Origin: Phyto melanocephala
Taxonomy: Eukaryota; Arthropoda; Insecta; Diptera; Rhinophoridae
Direction of reading: 5' to 3'
DNA length: 64,000 nt
Assembly: GCA_941918925.1 (NCBI GenBank)
Contig: OW799236.1
Location: 122,089,062-122,153,061 of the forward strand
Shown: one piece after another, positions 34,051-44,854 of the stretch
Layout: every line of letters begins with the position of its first letter
Position numbering within the stretch: the stretch's first letter is position 1
Translations under genes and position numbers: made by a program
Notes under the pieces: generated by a model
The model's input: only the letters and a program-made list of their open reading frames with translations
Told to the model about the DNA's origin: nothing
Databases searched by the model: none

Positions 34051-34860
34051 AGGTTTTTTCAAACGCTTAGGACTATTCATAGATGTAACATATCTCTAGA
34101 GAAAAATTTTGGACAAATCGACCACTAATCGGCAAAGTTATAGGCAAAAAGTATTTGGAAAAATATATATTTTTTTTAAATAGATAAAAAATTTTAAGCT
34201 TTTTTAATTTTTAGACACGTTAAAAATACAAAATTTTAAGGCATCCTCTCAAAAATTAGTTGTGAGAAAAGCTAATAAATCGATTGGAAACTAACCGAGA
34301 TATAAGCACCAAAATACAACCGAAATTTACAATCGAAAATTTTTTCAGTTTCCATACAACTGACAAAGCCAATTAGGGTGTCAAATAAAAGGACTTAACT
34401 AGAGCATTATAATAAACTATAAAAAAAATAAAATACATGATGGCCGCTACTATAACAAGGCGGCCAATAGAAAATTTTAAGTCATATCTGGCATTTAAAA
34501 ACGTACCTCCTTGATCACCCACAATATTGATATCTAAAGAAATGGCTTTACAAGAAAAATACAGTGAACTAATAAAGAAGTGTAAAATCCAAGATGGCAT
34601 CTGAAACAAAATGGCGGGAAAATTTTTTTTTCAGAAATCAATATGGGTATCAAATGAAAGATCTTAAAAAGTAGAATAAATTTTACTGCGTAAAAATTTA
34701 AAATTAAAGATGGCGTCGGAAATAATAAAGAAAATGGCATATAACATGAAATCTGAAATCTGGGCTAAGCTACGATGTGGTCATTATACCTATTAACAAG
34801 GTGGTGAAGGGTATTATCAGATTTGGCACAGCCTAATATATAACTCTTTCTTGTTTCAAT
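34050..34860 (+). repeat. Mini-me-like repeat, long subfamily, 5' truncated
   Basis: It lacks the 5' core and starts within the internal region (CATATCTCTAGAG, CTAATCGGCAAAGTTATAGG). ATGGCC/ATGGCG words lie at 34436-34470, 34588-34616 and 34703-34738. It ends in GAAGGGTATTATCAGATTTG and GCACAGCCTAATATATAACT. Confidence 0.8.
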
Positions 34861-36588
34861 TAATTTATACTAAAGAGAGCTTAATTTAATTGAAGTTCTT
34901 TATAGAAAAGCTAAAAGAAGGTAACGCACTACAGGTATACAGTGGTCTTTAAGATAAAATAAGCAGGCCCGTAGTCACTAGTTGGCAATCATAATCGGTT
35001 TTTGTTTTTAGTTTGTTCGTAAGAAAGGAAGAGAGACTGCAGTCTCCCCCTGTTCTCTCTTGCTCATACATCAACAAACTCAAAGTTTGCAAACTGAACT
35101 AATTTGAACGTGTAAAAGCTGTGAGATTTGAAATAGTTTTATGATACCGGTTGGTGATTTGACTGCAAAATTTTAAAACTTATTAATCAGTATTTTTTCT
35201 GTTGAAAAAATCTCCCATCGCGATGCAGTGCACATTATGCTGATGATGAATATCCCTGAAGCACCAAGTATATGGAAAAAATTCTCAAAAAGAGTGAAAA
35301 AAATGCTTTTAAGTAGTGCTGGTTATACATTTCTTTTTTTGACAGGCAAATACCTTTTAATTGGCAACATTGCTTTGTTATGACAGCTGATTTGAAAAAT
35401 TCTCTCTTGCTTTAGCAACATATTATTAATAGATTCAGATCACAAAAACAAAAAATATAGAAAAATTCGTATACATGAGCTGTCTGAATTAAGATTCTTG
35501 ATTCTATAACTAAAACTTTGCATCGAAATAAAAAAAGTAACGCTCAACAAATACTCCAACTCTAATAAGAAATAACGGGCTCTGGTTAGCACGTTTGGGC
35601 TTTTAATATGCATATTTAAGCATGATAAGATATTCCATCATTTATAAATGTCTTGACAATCACTTATGAAACGGCACTGACAACATTTATTTTAGTTTTT
35701 AATTTTTTTGTTTTTGTGTTGGGGCAAAAAAAAACGAAAATCTCCTAGAAAATTTCTATATAAACTTGAATGAACATACATATATGCGAGGACAAAAACA
35801 ACACGACAGGAAACTAGATAAGAACATAATTTCTAAGTAAGAAAAAACATTAAAATGACTGGACTTGCCACCGCACTCTCTGCTCTACTAACTTTTCCCT
35901 AATTATATTTCTCCGGATGTTGTTGGTCATTTTTTGTTTATTTTTTTTTTCTTTTTTTTTTCAAAGTATGAGTTAATGTGTGTGTCAGTGTGTATGAATC
36001 GAGCAGTGTCACGCTTCTTAATGCAAATGTGCTTTCAGTAGTCAGTTCGTTCGTCTGTCAGTCAACTAATACTGTGAATCTACACAAGTCAAGCAGTTTT
36101 AGGCTGGAATAGAAAGTAACCTAAATTGTTCTATTACTATTTTTTTATGGTCTCCTCAAATGTTAGAGGCAGGTGATTTATCCATTTATTCTATTCTATG
36201 GGTGAGAGGTGGTGAAGTGGTGGCGGTTAGTCTTTTCTTACATAAATTTGCATATGAATGCTCATATAATCTCACATAAAGATACATATTTATATATCCA
36301 TGCACTACTAATAAAACTACACAGGCATACACACACACACACACACATATACTTACACTTGTAAAACTACCATAAAATGGTAGATATAGGATTTCATGAG
36401 TCTAAAGAACATTAAGTGCAATAACAAACTGTGGCACATTGCATGTTTCCTTGAAGTGGTTATAAGTTTTTAAATTAACATTTTTAATTGTTAACCAAGA
36501 AAGTCCACAAATAATCAATACGTTTAATATTCATATTTCTGACAAAGTGCGTGCAATTATTAAATTGATTAGAAAGTCCCTGGCCTAG
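34861..36588. other. Unique-looking DNA with (CA)n
   Basis: It contains (CA)n at 36328-36348 and several T-rich tracts. No transposon or gene was recognised. It is a candidate for intronic or regulatory sequence. Confidence 0.4.
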
Positions 36589-37282
36589 TACACAGAGAAT
36601 ACAGATTCGTTGTGGCAACCGAATTTGTTGCCAATCGAATTCATTCGGTTCCACGTACTATCTTTCAATTCGTTTATAATAACTGAAAATTTTCTTTCTT
36701 AGCATCGAAAAAAAACTGTATTTGTTTCCAATTATATGATTGATGCAACTGAATTAAAATATTTAATTAGTGTTACCAAAAGAATAATTAGTCATCATTA
36801 TCAGTTCTTCATTTGACCCAGGCAAATAAAAAATAGAAAACATTTTTTTAATTATTTCTTAATATTTTTATTTAATAATATAAAAACATATTATACATCC
36901 ATATGTATAAATATCTACATACACACACATGTGTATATGAATACATTTAACTTCTAAAATAAAACTAAAAATACATATAAAATATTATTTTGATCTTCGT
37001 TTTGGTTGTGGTTTTTATGTATATTTAGTGGATTCAAAGCATTTTGCATCCCGGTGCAGCACCACTAAGTATGTTATTATGTATCTCGAACATTTCCGCA
37101 TTTAATTCAGCGTTTCTTCGGTTTCTTACCTTCATTAAAGAGTTTTCCAGCTTGTAGATTTCATCTTGCATCACAAAATAATAATTGACACGTTTTTCTT
37201 ATATTTGTTTATTAAAAAATTTTTTTTTTCAATAAAATATATTAATTTTGGTTTTAACCAAGGCATATCCATAAGGTATATG

Positions 37283-37375
37283 CAACGGCGAATTGATACA
37301 ACAAAGCAACTTTTCATGTGATGTTTTATGTCAAGGCCAATTCGTATATCAGGGATGGAAAAGGTGTTTTTACAT
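37283..37375 (-). repeat. About 90-bp block shared with 53630-53712
   Basis: The reverse complement reads CCATCCCTGATATACGAATT, then AAGTTGCTTTGTTGTATC and CGTTGCATATACC. The same words occur in plus orientation at 53630-53712. Confidence 0.7.
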
Positions 37376-37550
37376 ATTAAATATAATAAAATTTGATTAA
37401 AAAAAGGATGTAATTGTTTGAAACACATTATTAATGACGCAAAAGCTACAAATATACATAAATTTAGCACATTTTTTTATAAAAAATGTACATGTAAGTT
37501 AATTGTTTAATACAGAATTTAAAATCACATTTCCCTTCCCTGCATTAATA

Positions 37551-37627
37551 AGGCGAATTCAACCAATTTTGACAAAATGTTTCACAATCAGCTGGGCTGA
37601 TAATTTCACCTGTATGAATTCGCCTTG
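37551..37627. repeat. Small foldback with AAGGCGAATTCA ends
   Basis: AAGGCGAATTCAACC and GTATGAATTCGCCTTGG are inverted about 77 bp apart. A related block lies at 53974-54075, sharing GGGCTGATRATTT and AAATTCGCCTTGG. Confidence 0.65.
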
Positions 37628-38329
37628 GTTTTAACTTTTGTAAATTTTTCACAATTGACAGAAAATTTAATATTTTTTGAAAGATAATATTTGTATTTAT
37701 TGTTTGTAACAAATATTTATTACATGCAACAGTTTTTCGTTTGTAAACACCAAATACAGCTTAACATTAAGTATTTGTTTACTGTAATCGAATTGTAATG
37801 ATACAAGTAACTAATAATTACTTGCGATAACTAAAATTGCATTTTGGTTTAAAATAAGAGATTGGCATAAATGATTTTTTATTACATGGATTAAGATTTA
37901 GTTGTGAACCCTAATACAGATGATTAAATTCGGTTGAGATAAAAGTGATTTAAATAAAAATCTTATTAATAGGGCTATTTAGTTGGGAGAACTAATATTA
38001 ATGTTCTGAGCAAAAAATTTCTAACACTGTTATGTTTTTTCGTTTATAAATGTGTAATATCTGTTCTTTCTACAAATTTTTAATACTTGCAACACTATTT
38101 TTATTGTTTTAACTGTTTTCCAACCAATCTTTTTCCTGTGTGTAATAAGAAAATAAATTATTAATTTCCGTAGAGCAGAAAGATGTTCTGCCAGATAGAT
38201 TTCGACTTCTAATTCCAAATAACACAATACATTTTATTTGCATATTTTTACACAGGGCCACCTCTTTTTTTTAATGGAACCGAGGATAATCAAAAGCTGA
38301 GATGTAGTCAATTTTTTACCTCTATCTCA

Positions 38330-38640
38330 ACAACTAAAGGGTGTCCCAAAATTAACGTGAAATCTGAATTAAAAAAATTGAGTTTTGTAGCGCTGAATAT
38401 CCTGCTTTAATGCACGAGTGATTGTGGACTTGTTGACATGCCCTTTGATTTCAAAGAACCCTATAAAAAGAAATCTAATGGTGCTAAATTACACAGTCTA
38501 GGGGGCCAAATCTGATCATTGAAACGAGAGAGTACCTAGAATTGTCTCATGAAATTATTGAATTGTTTTACGGGTTGTATGGCATAATTCCAAATCTTGT
38601 ACTGCTGGTCTGAGATATTTTTCTTCTCTGTTTTAGTTCA
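38330..38640 (-). pseudogene. Tc1/mariner-like transposase C-terminal relic with end repeat
   Basis: The minus strand contains TIQ*FHETILGTLSRFNDQI, then CNLAPLDFFL*GSLKSK. This matches the SCDLTPLDFFLWGYLKSK block with the Trp codon turned into a stop. Downstream on the minus strand the element finishes in the inverted form of GGGTGTCCCAAAATTAACG (38339-38357), a typical mariner-type terminus. Only the last third of the gene remains. Confidence 0.75.
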
Positions 38641-39034
38641 CTAAACTAAACATCCATATGTAAAAATTGGACGCACCATAGCCATATAAGTACATTAATT
38701 AAACTATATAAGTGAATAAATGTATTCCCATTTTGTACCAACATCTTACAACTGGTGTAATTGACTATCGTTTCCTTCAATTTCCATAATAGTTTTAAGT
38801 CAAAAACAATAATTATTTACTTTGCGTTACTTGATAAGGAAATTAAGTAATTCCTGTAATAGCACGGGTCTCAATAATATCCTTAGAAATACTGGTAAGC
38901 GAATAGGGACTGGTCTTTTTTGATATTCCGTTTACATTTTATGTATGTAATGTGTTCATCATATTTATGTAAAATACAACGAAAAATATTTGAACCCTCT
39001 ATACCTTAACTTTTTTTAAATACTAAAACTCATA
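38641..39034. other. Spacer with nothing recognised
   Basis: AT-rich sequence without repeat words shared elsewhere in the window. Confidence 0.35.
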
Positions 39035-40172
39035 CACAGAAAAAAATATTCCTTAAATTTGTTTAATTAATTGACTTTTTGATTTGTTTTAAAATTTTAA
39101 TTATATTTTTCATTAACTAAATTAATTTTTTTATTTGATATTAAATATTTTCAAAAAACAAAGAGATTTCTGTCAGTTGAATAAAATAAATAAAAAATAA
39201 AAAATGTTATTTTAAATGAAATTTTTTGAAATTTGAATTTCTTAGAATAAATTTAATATAATTATTATTCAAGGAGCAGAATAATAAAAAATAGTAGACA
39301 ATCTGCATGAAAAAGTTCTGGTAAGTGAAAGTATATACAAATATGTTCAGTTTTTAATATAATAAATGGTTTCAGTTTCATTGTAGATGTGCCCAAATCC
39401 AATAATTATTGCATCCCCTTATATTCCTCAGAATTCTCATTTTAGTAGGTAAGTTTGTTGAATTTCTTCACTCTGTCTGATCAAGCCTTTTTACCGGTTA
39501 ATATTCCTTTATATCTAGGTTGTTGATGCTACCAGTTATTTTTGGATCTCCGGCTTTCGTTATGGTATAGTATGTCTACTTATGGAACCCTACTTCTTAT
39601 GCTAAGTTATTTTTATATATGTAAGTAACGAAATGTATTTAAAAACATAGATTCATATGTACCATATATGTATATTAAGAATATATAAATATCAAAAAAA
39701 TATATTTATTTTATTTCTAAACAGGCTAACTGCCTGTTCAACGATGTCGAAAGAAAACCCAAGCGAAATTTCATTCGTACAAATACGTTGAAAGCAAAAA
39801 CAAATTTTTAGTTTTTGTTGTTGTTTTCAATATATTTGTACGAATAAAATTTCGCTTGGGATTTTTTTCGACATCGTTGAACAGGCAGTAAATAATTTTT
39901 GTTATTGATATAATAAATGATTTTATTATATAATTACCAAATATCAAATATAGACATGATTAAATTAATTTAAATAATTTTTGAAAATTATGGAAATTTT
40001 AATTAATTTTTTAATACTGTTTTAATTGGTATTTTTCTCAATATTTTTTAATTAAAATTATTAATTTTCATTTAATTAATAGTATCATTTTGATGATTGG
40101 AGCAAAATTAAACAATTTTTTAATTATTAATACTAATTTCGTAATTGAAGTTCATATTTATTTTTTTCTGTG
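39035..40172. mobile_element. AT-rich TA-flanked element with CACAGAAAAAAATA ends
   Basis: CACAGAAAAAAATA at 39035 and its reverse complement at 40159-40172 are each bordered by TA (39033-39034 and 40173-40174). The inside is almost pure A/T with no coding blocks. A 159-bp hairpin MITE is nested at 39730-39888. I infer a non-autonomous TA-targeting element. Confidence 0.75.
39730..39888. repeat. 159-bp near-complete hairpin MITE, TSD TAA
   Basis: CTGCCTGTTCAACGATGTCG at the left is matched by CGACATCGTTGAACAGGCAG at the right. The pairing continues inward through CCCAAGCGAAATTT and TTCGTACAAATA, so almost the whole unit can fold into one stem. TAA flanks both ends (39727-39729 and 39889-39891). 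A 3-bp TAA/TTA duplication is the target signature of PIF/Harbinger MITEs. Confidence 0.88.
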
Positions 40173-40660
40173 TAATTCAACCTATACGCCACAAACTAGT
40201 TCAAAGTTAAATGTGGTTATGGGTTAATGTAGCATTTATAAAATCAAAAAGCTATTTAAAAAAATGTGTTATATCAAATTTCTCTATAAGTTACCATACA
40301 CAAGAAAATTATAGAAATAATATCCACATTTTGTAACATCATTATTATGTGAAAGGACCCATACAATAAAGAGTAGTGAGTTAAAATGTTCAACAAAAAC
40401 ATTTCCCGTTGTATTTTTTATAAATCTTCTAAACCCAGTATATTAACTGGGGAGTAGAAAAGGATGACTTTAAACCCCCTTTAAATAAAACTTACAGGTT
40501 AACTTTCCAAACAACGATAAATGCATAATTTTAATTTTGTCCTCTCTGTCCATGTCAATGTAATTTTTTGTGTTATACAGTGTTATCAGCTCCTCCCTAT
40601 TCTCAAGGTTTTTATTTTACATTCTCTTACTTACATTCTCGTTTCGTCATCTTTATTTTT

Positions 40661-41766
40661 ATACCCTTCACACAGTGAAAAAGCGAATATATTGGTTTGC
40701 CAATCCGTGTGAAATTTCTACAATTTCATGTCCGACCCCATAAAGTATATATTTTCTGAAAGCTTATGAATAGGGGATTTACTTAAGCTCTGTCAGTCTG
40801 ATTGTCCGTCCGTGTCGATGTTGAAATCAAAACAAGTCTTATGAGTACGTTTTTAATTGTTTAATTTTATTCAACTAATTTTATTAAAGTTAGAAATAAA
40901 ACTATAATGAATTTACATAAAAATAAAAAAAAATTTATAAAATTAATTTTTATATACATACGTACTTACTTATGTACTACATATTTACATACTAGATATA
41001 TACAGATAGAGTGTATCACTTGCATAATAGAATAGTGCAAATTATAAATTTCATATGTATGTACATACTTGCCTATGCCTCCTTTAAAAAAAAATCTAAC
41101 CGTTTTTAGCGACGAAAGTCAAAATTAAAGTGGCGCAAAATTAATCGACTTAAATTGGAATAAAAACGACGCAAGTTGAGTCGATGCAAATCGAAATCAG
41201 AACGACGCAAGTCGGATTATAACAATTAACGCAAATCGAAAACACGCAAATCGAGTCTTTGATGCACATACAAACGTAGTATACTGGTTAGAGCAAACGT
41301 GGCATCAAATCCCAGCTGAGCCTAAGAAATTTTTTTTTTATTTTTTTATCTTATTTGTTTTTAATTTTTTTTATATATATATATTTTTTTTTTTTTTAAT
41401 TTTCTTTTAATTTTTTTTTAATATTTTTTTTTTATTTTTATGTTGAATTTATTGTTTATATTTTTATTATTTTTTTTAATTTTTTTTATCTCTTTTTATG
41501 TTTTTTAAATTTTTTTTTAATATTTTTTTAAAATTTTTTTTTAATTTTTTTTTTTTATTTTTTTATTTTTTTTTAACATACATACGTAAATTTTTAATTT
41601 TACAATGGGATGTTTTTATATATGTATGTTTTTTATAGGTATGTTTTTATATGTATGAACGTATTTCATATGAGATGAATGGTGATACAAACAATTGTTT
41701 TCGCATAACTACACGTTGTGAAGGGCATATTAGATTCGGCACGGCCAAATATAGCACTCTTACTTG
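40661..41766 (+). repeat. Mini-me-like repeat, short subfamily, with foreign interior
   Basis: The 5' hairpin ACCCTTCACACAGTGAAAAA, the core TGTCCGACCCCATAAAGTAT and a short GTCTGATTGTCCGTCCGTG run are followed by about 430 bp not found in other copies (40830-41270). Then come GGCATCAAATCCCAGCTGAG (41301-41320), a long A/T tract, and the 3' end TTCGGCACGGCCAAATATAG and CACTCTTACTTG. Confidence 0.85.
41095..41270. repeat. Cluster of GCAAATCGA / GCAAGTCG words
   Basis: Within about 180 bp the words CGACGCAAGT, TGCAAATCGAAA, CGACGCAAGTCG, CGCAAATCGAAA and CGCAAATCGAGTC recur at irregular spacing. It looks like a subterminal repeat block of an unidentified transposon inserted in the mini-me copy. 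Confidence 0.55.
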
Positions 41767-42837
41767 TTTTTTCAAATATTGTTCATAAACATAAGCATAT
41801 GTATAAATAGTTTTGTATTAATTCGCTTTATCTGCCTAATGACTTTGATATCCATCCAGAAATCATCTTGATTCCATTTCTCCACTGATCAAAAAAAAAC
41901 AAATTGAATTCATAAGCAAACATTCCGTTTGTTATACACATGGTTTGTATTCGGGTATAGAACGTGACTTTTAACAAATTATTCTTCTCGTTAAATTTTT
42001 ACAAAAGACCAGACACAAAATCATAATTCTTTCTTTTTTATTGATCATGATAATGTTTGAATTTATTATTGCTTAATTTTATTACACACTTACAATGGAT
42101 CAGATATCAAATTTTGCAACATCATCATAATTTCAATTATGCTTCAGTTTTACAAATATAGATCATTATAGATACTTATGCGAATGTGTAGCGACCGCAT
42201 TCACGCGAAAACATGTGTGGATAAGTTTAAACATAAATTGGTAAAATTGTATCTGTCTGCAGCAGACATGGAAAATAGAGATTTTGAAATTGTTTTATTA
42301 AAGTCTCCCAGCAAAATTTTTATTGCAAACTAATGAGCGGAAAGCACTAAAAAACAGTTTTATATTGCGTACAAAAAAATTTTTAAACCCTATTATAAAT
42401 AATTAACACTAGAGCTCAAGTGTGTTCATTAATATAAGTACGAACGAGCATAAAGGCAGGTGAACATAAATAAAAGTTCAATTCACGCTCTTTGGAGTAG
42501 TTCTGGCAAATTCCACTACTTTTCATTACTCAATACCTTTTTATTTGAAAACTCGATACTAATTCATGTTTTTAACGTTTTTTTTTTATTTTAAAAGGAA
42601 ATTTTATTGTGATCCCAATATAAATAGAACTACAAAGACCTTTTTAATAATATTTTGATTGTTTTGGAAGACGTTTTTTAAGTTTTCTTTTGTAATTTTA
42701 CTTAAACAAAATTAAAATTTTCGTTAAAAGTCTGTGATGAAATTTTAATTAGAATTAATTCTTAAAATGTTTTTTTTTTTGCTTTAACGGTTTGTTTGTA
42801 TTTAGCATGAGTTGCTTTAACTGTGAAAATTTAGAAA
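41767..42837. other. AT-rich spacer with nothing recognised
   Basis: No repeat families or coding-like blocks were seen. Confidence 0.4.
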
Positions 42838-43207
42838 TACAGTCAAATTCCGATAATTCGTAATCGCAAGGGACCGGCCATTTCTTACGAATTATAGGGG
42901 TTTTCGATTCAGCGGGGTTTCGATTTAACGGGGTTAAAATAAAAGAAATACGAAATAAAGGGGGTTTTTAATTTATTTACTAAAACGATAAAAATAAACA
43001 TAAAAAACAATTGTTAAAAATAAAATACAAAATAAATAAAATTAATACACAAAATAAAATAGCAAATTCATTTACTTAGCGTAAAATACGTGTAATTTTA
43101 ATTTTAGCAAAAAAAAAACAATAAAATAAAGATTAAACTGACAAATTCATTTTCTTAACTTTAAATACATAATGTACATATTTACATTATTTAAAATTAA
43201 TTTTAAA

Positions 43208-43902
43208 CAAGTAACAGTGCTATATTCGGCCGTGCCGAATCTTATATACCCTTCACAACGTGTAGTCATGCAATAACAATTGTTGGTATCACCATTCATC
43301 TCATATAAAATACGTACATACATGTAAAAAACATACAAAAAAAAATTTAAAAAAAAATATATTAAAAATAATAAAAAAAAAAAATACAAAAAAAAATTTA
43401 AAAAAAAAATGTTTAAAAAATTTAAAAAAAAAATTGAAAAAAATATATAAAAATAATAAAATATAAATAATATATAAAAAATAAAATAAATTTTTTTTGG
43501 CTCAGCTGGAATTCGATGCCACGTTTACTTTAACCAGTATGTATGTAGGTTGTTGTTGTAATTGTGAAAAAAAACGAGGTAGTCGTGGTTTTTTGCTCAT
43601 ATCTCAGAAAGTTATGGGGCGATTGTGCTGAATTTCAATAGCGATTCATTCCTGGATATTTCCAAGAGATTGATACCATATAGAGATCTGAAGAATATAT
43701 AGTTGCTTCTTAAAGTTGATTTCAACCAACACACGGACAGACGGGCAGAGGGACAGACGGACATGGCTTAATCGACTCCTCTAAATATTCATAAGCTTTC
43801 AGAAAATATATACTTTATGGGGTCGGAAATAAATATTGTAGAAGTAACAAACGGAATGACAAAGCTATATATACCCTTGTGCACCACAGGTGAAGGGTAT
43901 AA
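43208..43902 (-). repeat. Mini-me-like repeat, short subfamily, minus orientation
   Basis: In reverse complement it runs from CACCTGTGGTGCACAAGGGT through GACCCCATAAAGTATATATT, GGCATCGAATTCCAGCTGAG (43500-43519) and an A/T tract to TTCGGCACGGCCGAA and TATAGCACTGTTACTTG. It closely matches the copy at 14383-15033, including ACTGGTTAAAGTAAACG. It is complete at both ends and nested in the pogo-like element. Confidence 0.92.
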
Positions 43903-43914
43903 AAAATGAGTAAC

Positions 43915-44125
43915 TTGCATTTGTTTCAGACTTTTCTCATGGAGGTTGTTGTCCAAGGTTTTTTTCTATTTTTTTTAAGGAATTAAAAATTTCTTCGTCC
44001 ACAGTATGATTGGAGACATTAAATCTTAATTTATTAATTGCCAATTTTTCATCTTTATTCGTCATTAAGGGAACTTTGCCATCGTCATCACTTTCTATAT
44101 TGTCAGTTTTTAGCATTCTCTCCAT
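43915..44125 (-). pseudogene. Pogo-like transposase C-terminal remnant
   Basis: A 62-codon minus-strand frame (MERMLKTDNIESDDDGKVPL ... DEEIFNSLKKIEKNL) has the acidic then basic-helical character of pogo/Tigger transposase tails. In the next frame it continues HEKSLKQMQVTHF. The final Q-x-x-V-x-x-F-L resembles the PCNA-interacting (PIP) motif Q-x-x-(I/L/M)-x-x-F-F that ends pogo transposase. The DDE domain is absent. The mini-me copy begins just after this motif, so the stop is lost. Confidence 0.6.
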
Positions 44126-44351
44126 GTTTCTGTTGTTTTTATTACGAATTATAAGTGGTAGTTAGCAAACGATTACGACTTATAAGAGGTAAAGAAGATT
44201 TTATTTGAAACAAAAAATTACGAATTAGCGAGGGGACTAAAATGTATGGAAATTTTACAAATTAAAGAGATTTTTTCAAGGGACCGACAGTCTATTACGA
44301 ATAATCGAGAATTACGATTTATCGGGGTACGAATTATCGCGATTTGAGTGT

Positions 44352-44670
44352 AATATGAATTTCAAATTATCATCATCGAATAATTTTTGAATACCATCAC
44401 TTGGATTCAGAGCATTTGAAGAAGAGAACGTAACATTGAATCACAACCTTTGAAAATGTCTTGCGTTCAAGCCCAATTCATACAAAAACTTTAGTTAGGG
44501 CACTTTGATGAATTTAGAATACCTTTGGGCTTCGGCTCAACAATACCCTAAATAATTATATTTAACTCTCAAACAATTTATTGACCTTGTCGAATTTTAA
44601 GTTGAATTGGGCGTATGGATTATAAAGGAGCGTACAACATGCTAAGTAATAATACGGGCATACATATATC
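44352..44670. other. Short spacer with nothing recognised
   Basis: No features seen. Confidence 0.35.
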
Positions 44671-44854
44671 CATTGGTGTAGTTGGACTAGTCTGGGGGGT
44701 GCAATGCTCTCCAGAATTCTTTTAACCCACCCAAAGAATTTGAAAAACTTAACCATTATACATATAAAATTAACTTAGCTTAAGATTTTTATAAGAAAAA
44801 ATTTTGAATCTTTTGTCACTCCCAACAAAAAAATAATACGTAGCTACGTTGATG
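44671..44854. repeat. CATTGGCGTA-type MITE, second copy
   Basis: CATTGGTGTAGTTGGACTAG and the inverted end TAGCTACGTTGATG are decayed versions of the termini at 25766-25922. The shared inside words are GGGGGGTGCAATGCTC, TTAACCCAC and ACTCCCAACAAAAA. It is 184 bp long. Confidence 0.7.

Larger units (their letters stand above)
36591..38142. mobile_element. TA-flanked transposon with CACA(G/C)AG-type ends
   Basis: The left end CACAGAGAATACAGATTCG (preceded by TA at 36589-36590) matches, in reverse complement, the right end CACACAGGAAAAAGATTGG (followed by TA at 38143-38144). The subterminal block GTGGCAACCGAATTTGTTGC is shared with the fragment at 5745-5794. No transposase could be read. Other repeats are nested or included inside (37283-37375 and 37551-37627). 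Confidence 0.7.
42840..44350 (-). mobile_element. Pogo/Tigger-like element with TA target, internally deleted
   Basis: The left end CAGTCAAATTCCGATAATTC and the inverted right end CACTCAAATCGCGATAATTC are bordered by TA (42838-42839 and 44351-44352). CAGT-type ends with a TA target fit pogo/Tigger elements. Subterminal ACGAATTAT and GGGGTTTCGATT words recur at both ends. The only coding remnant is a transposase C-terminus (43915-44125). A mini-me copy in opposite orientation (43208-43902) is nested inside. Confidence 0.85.
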
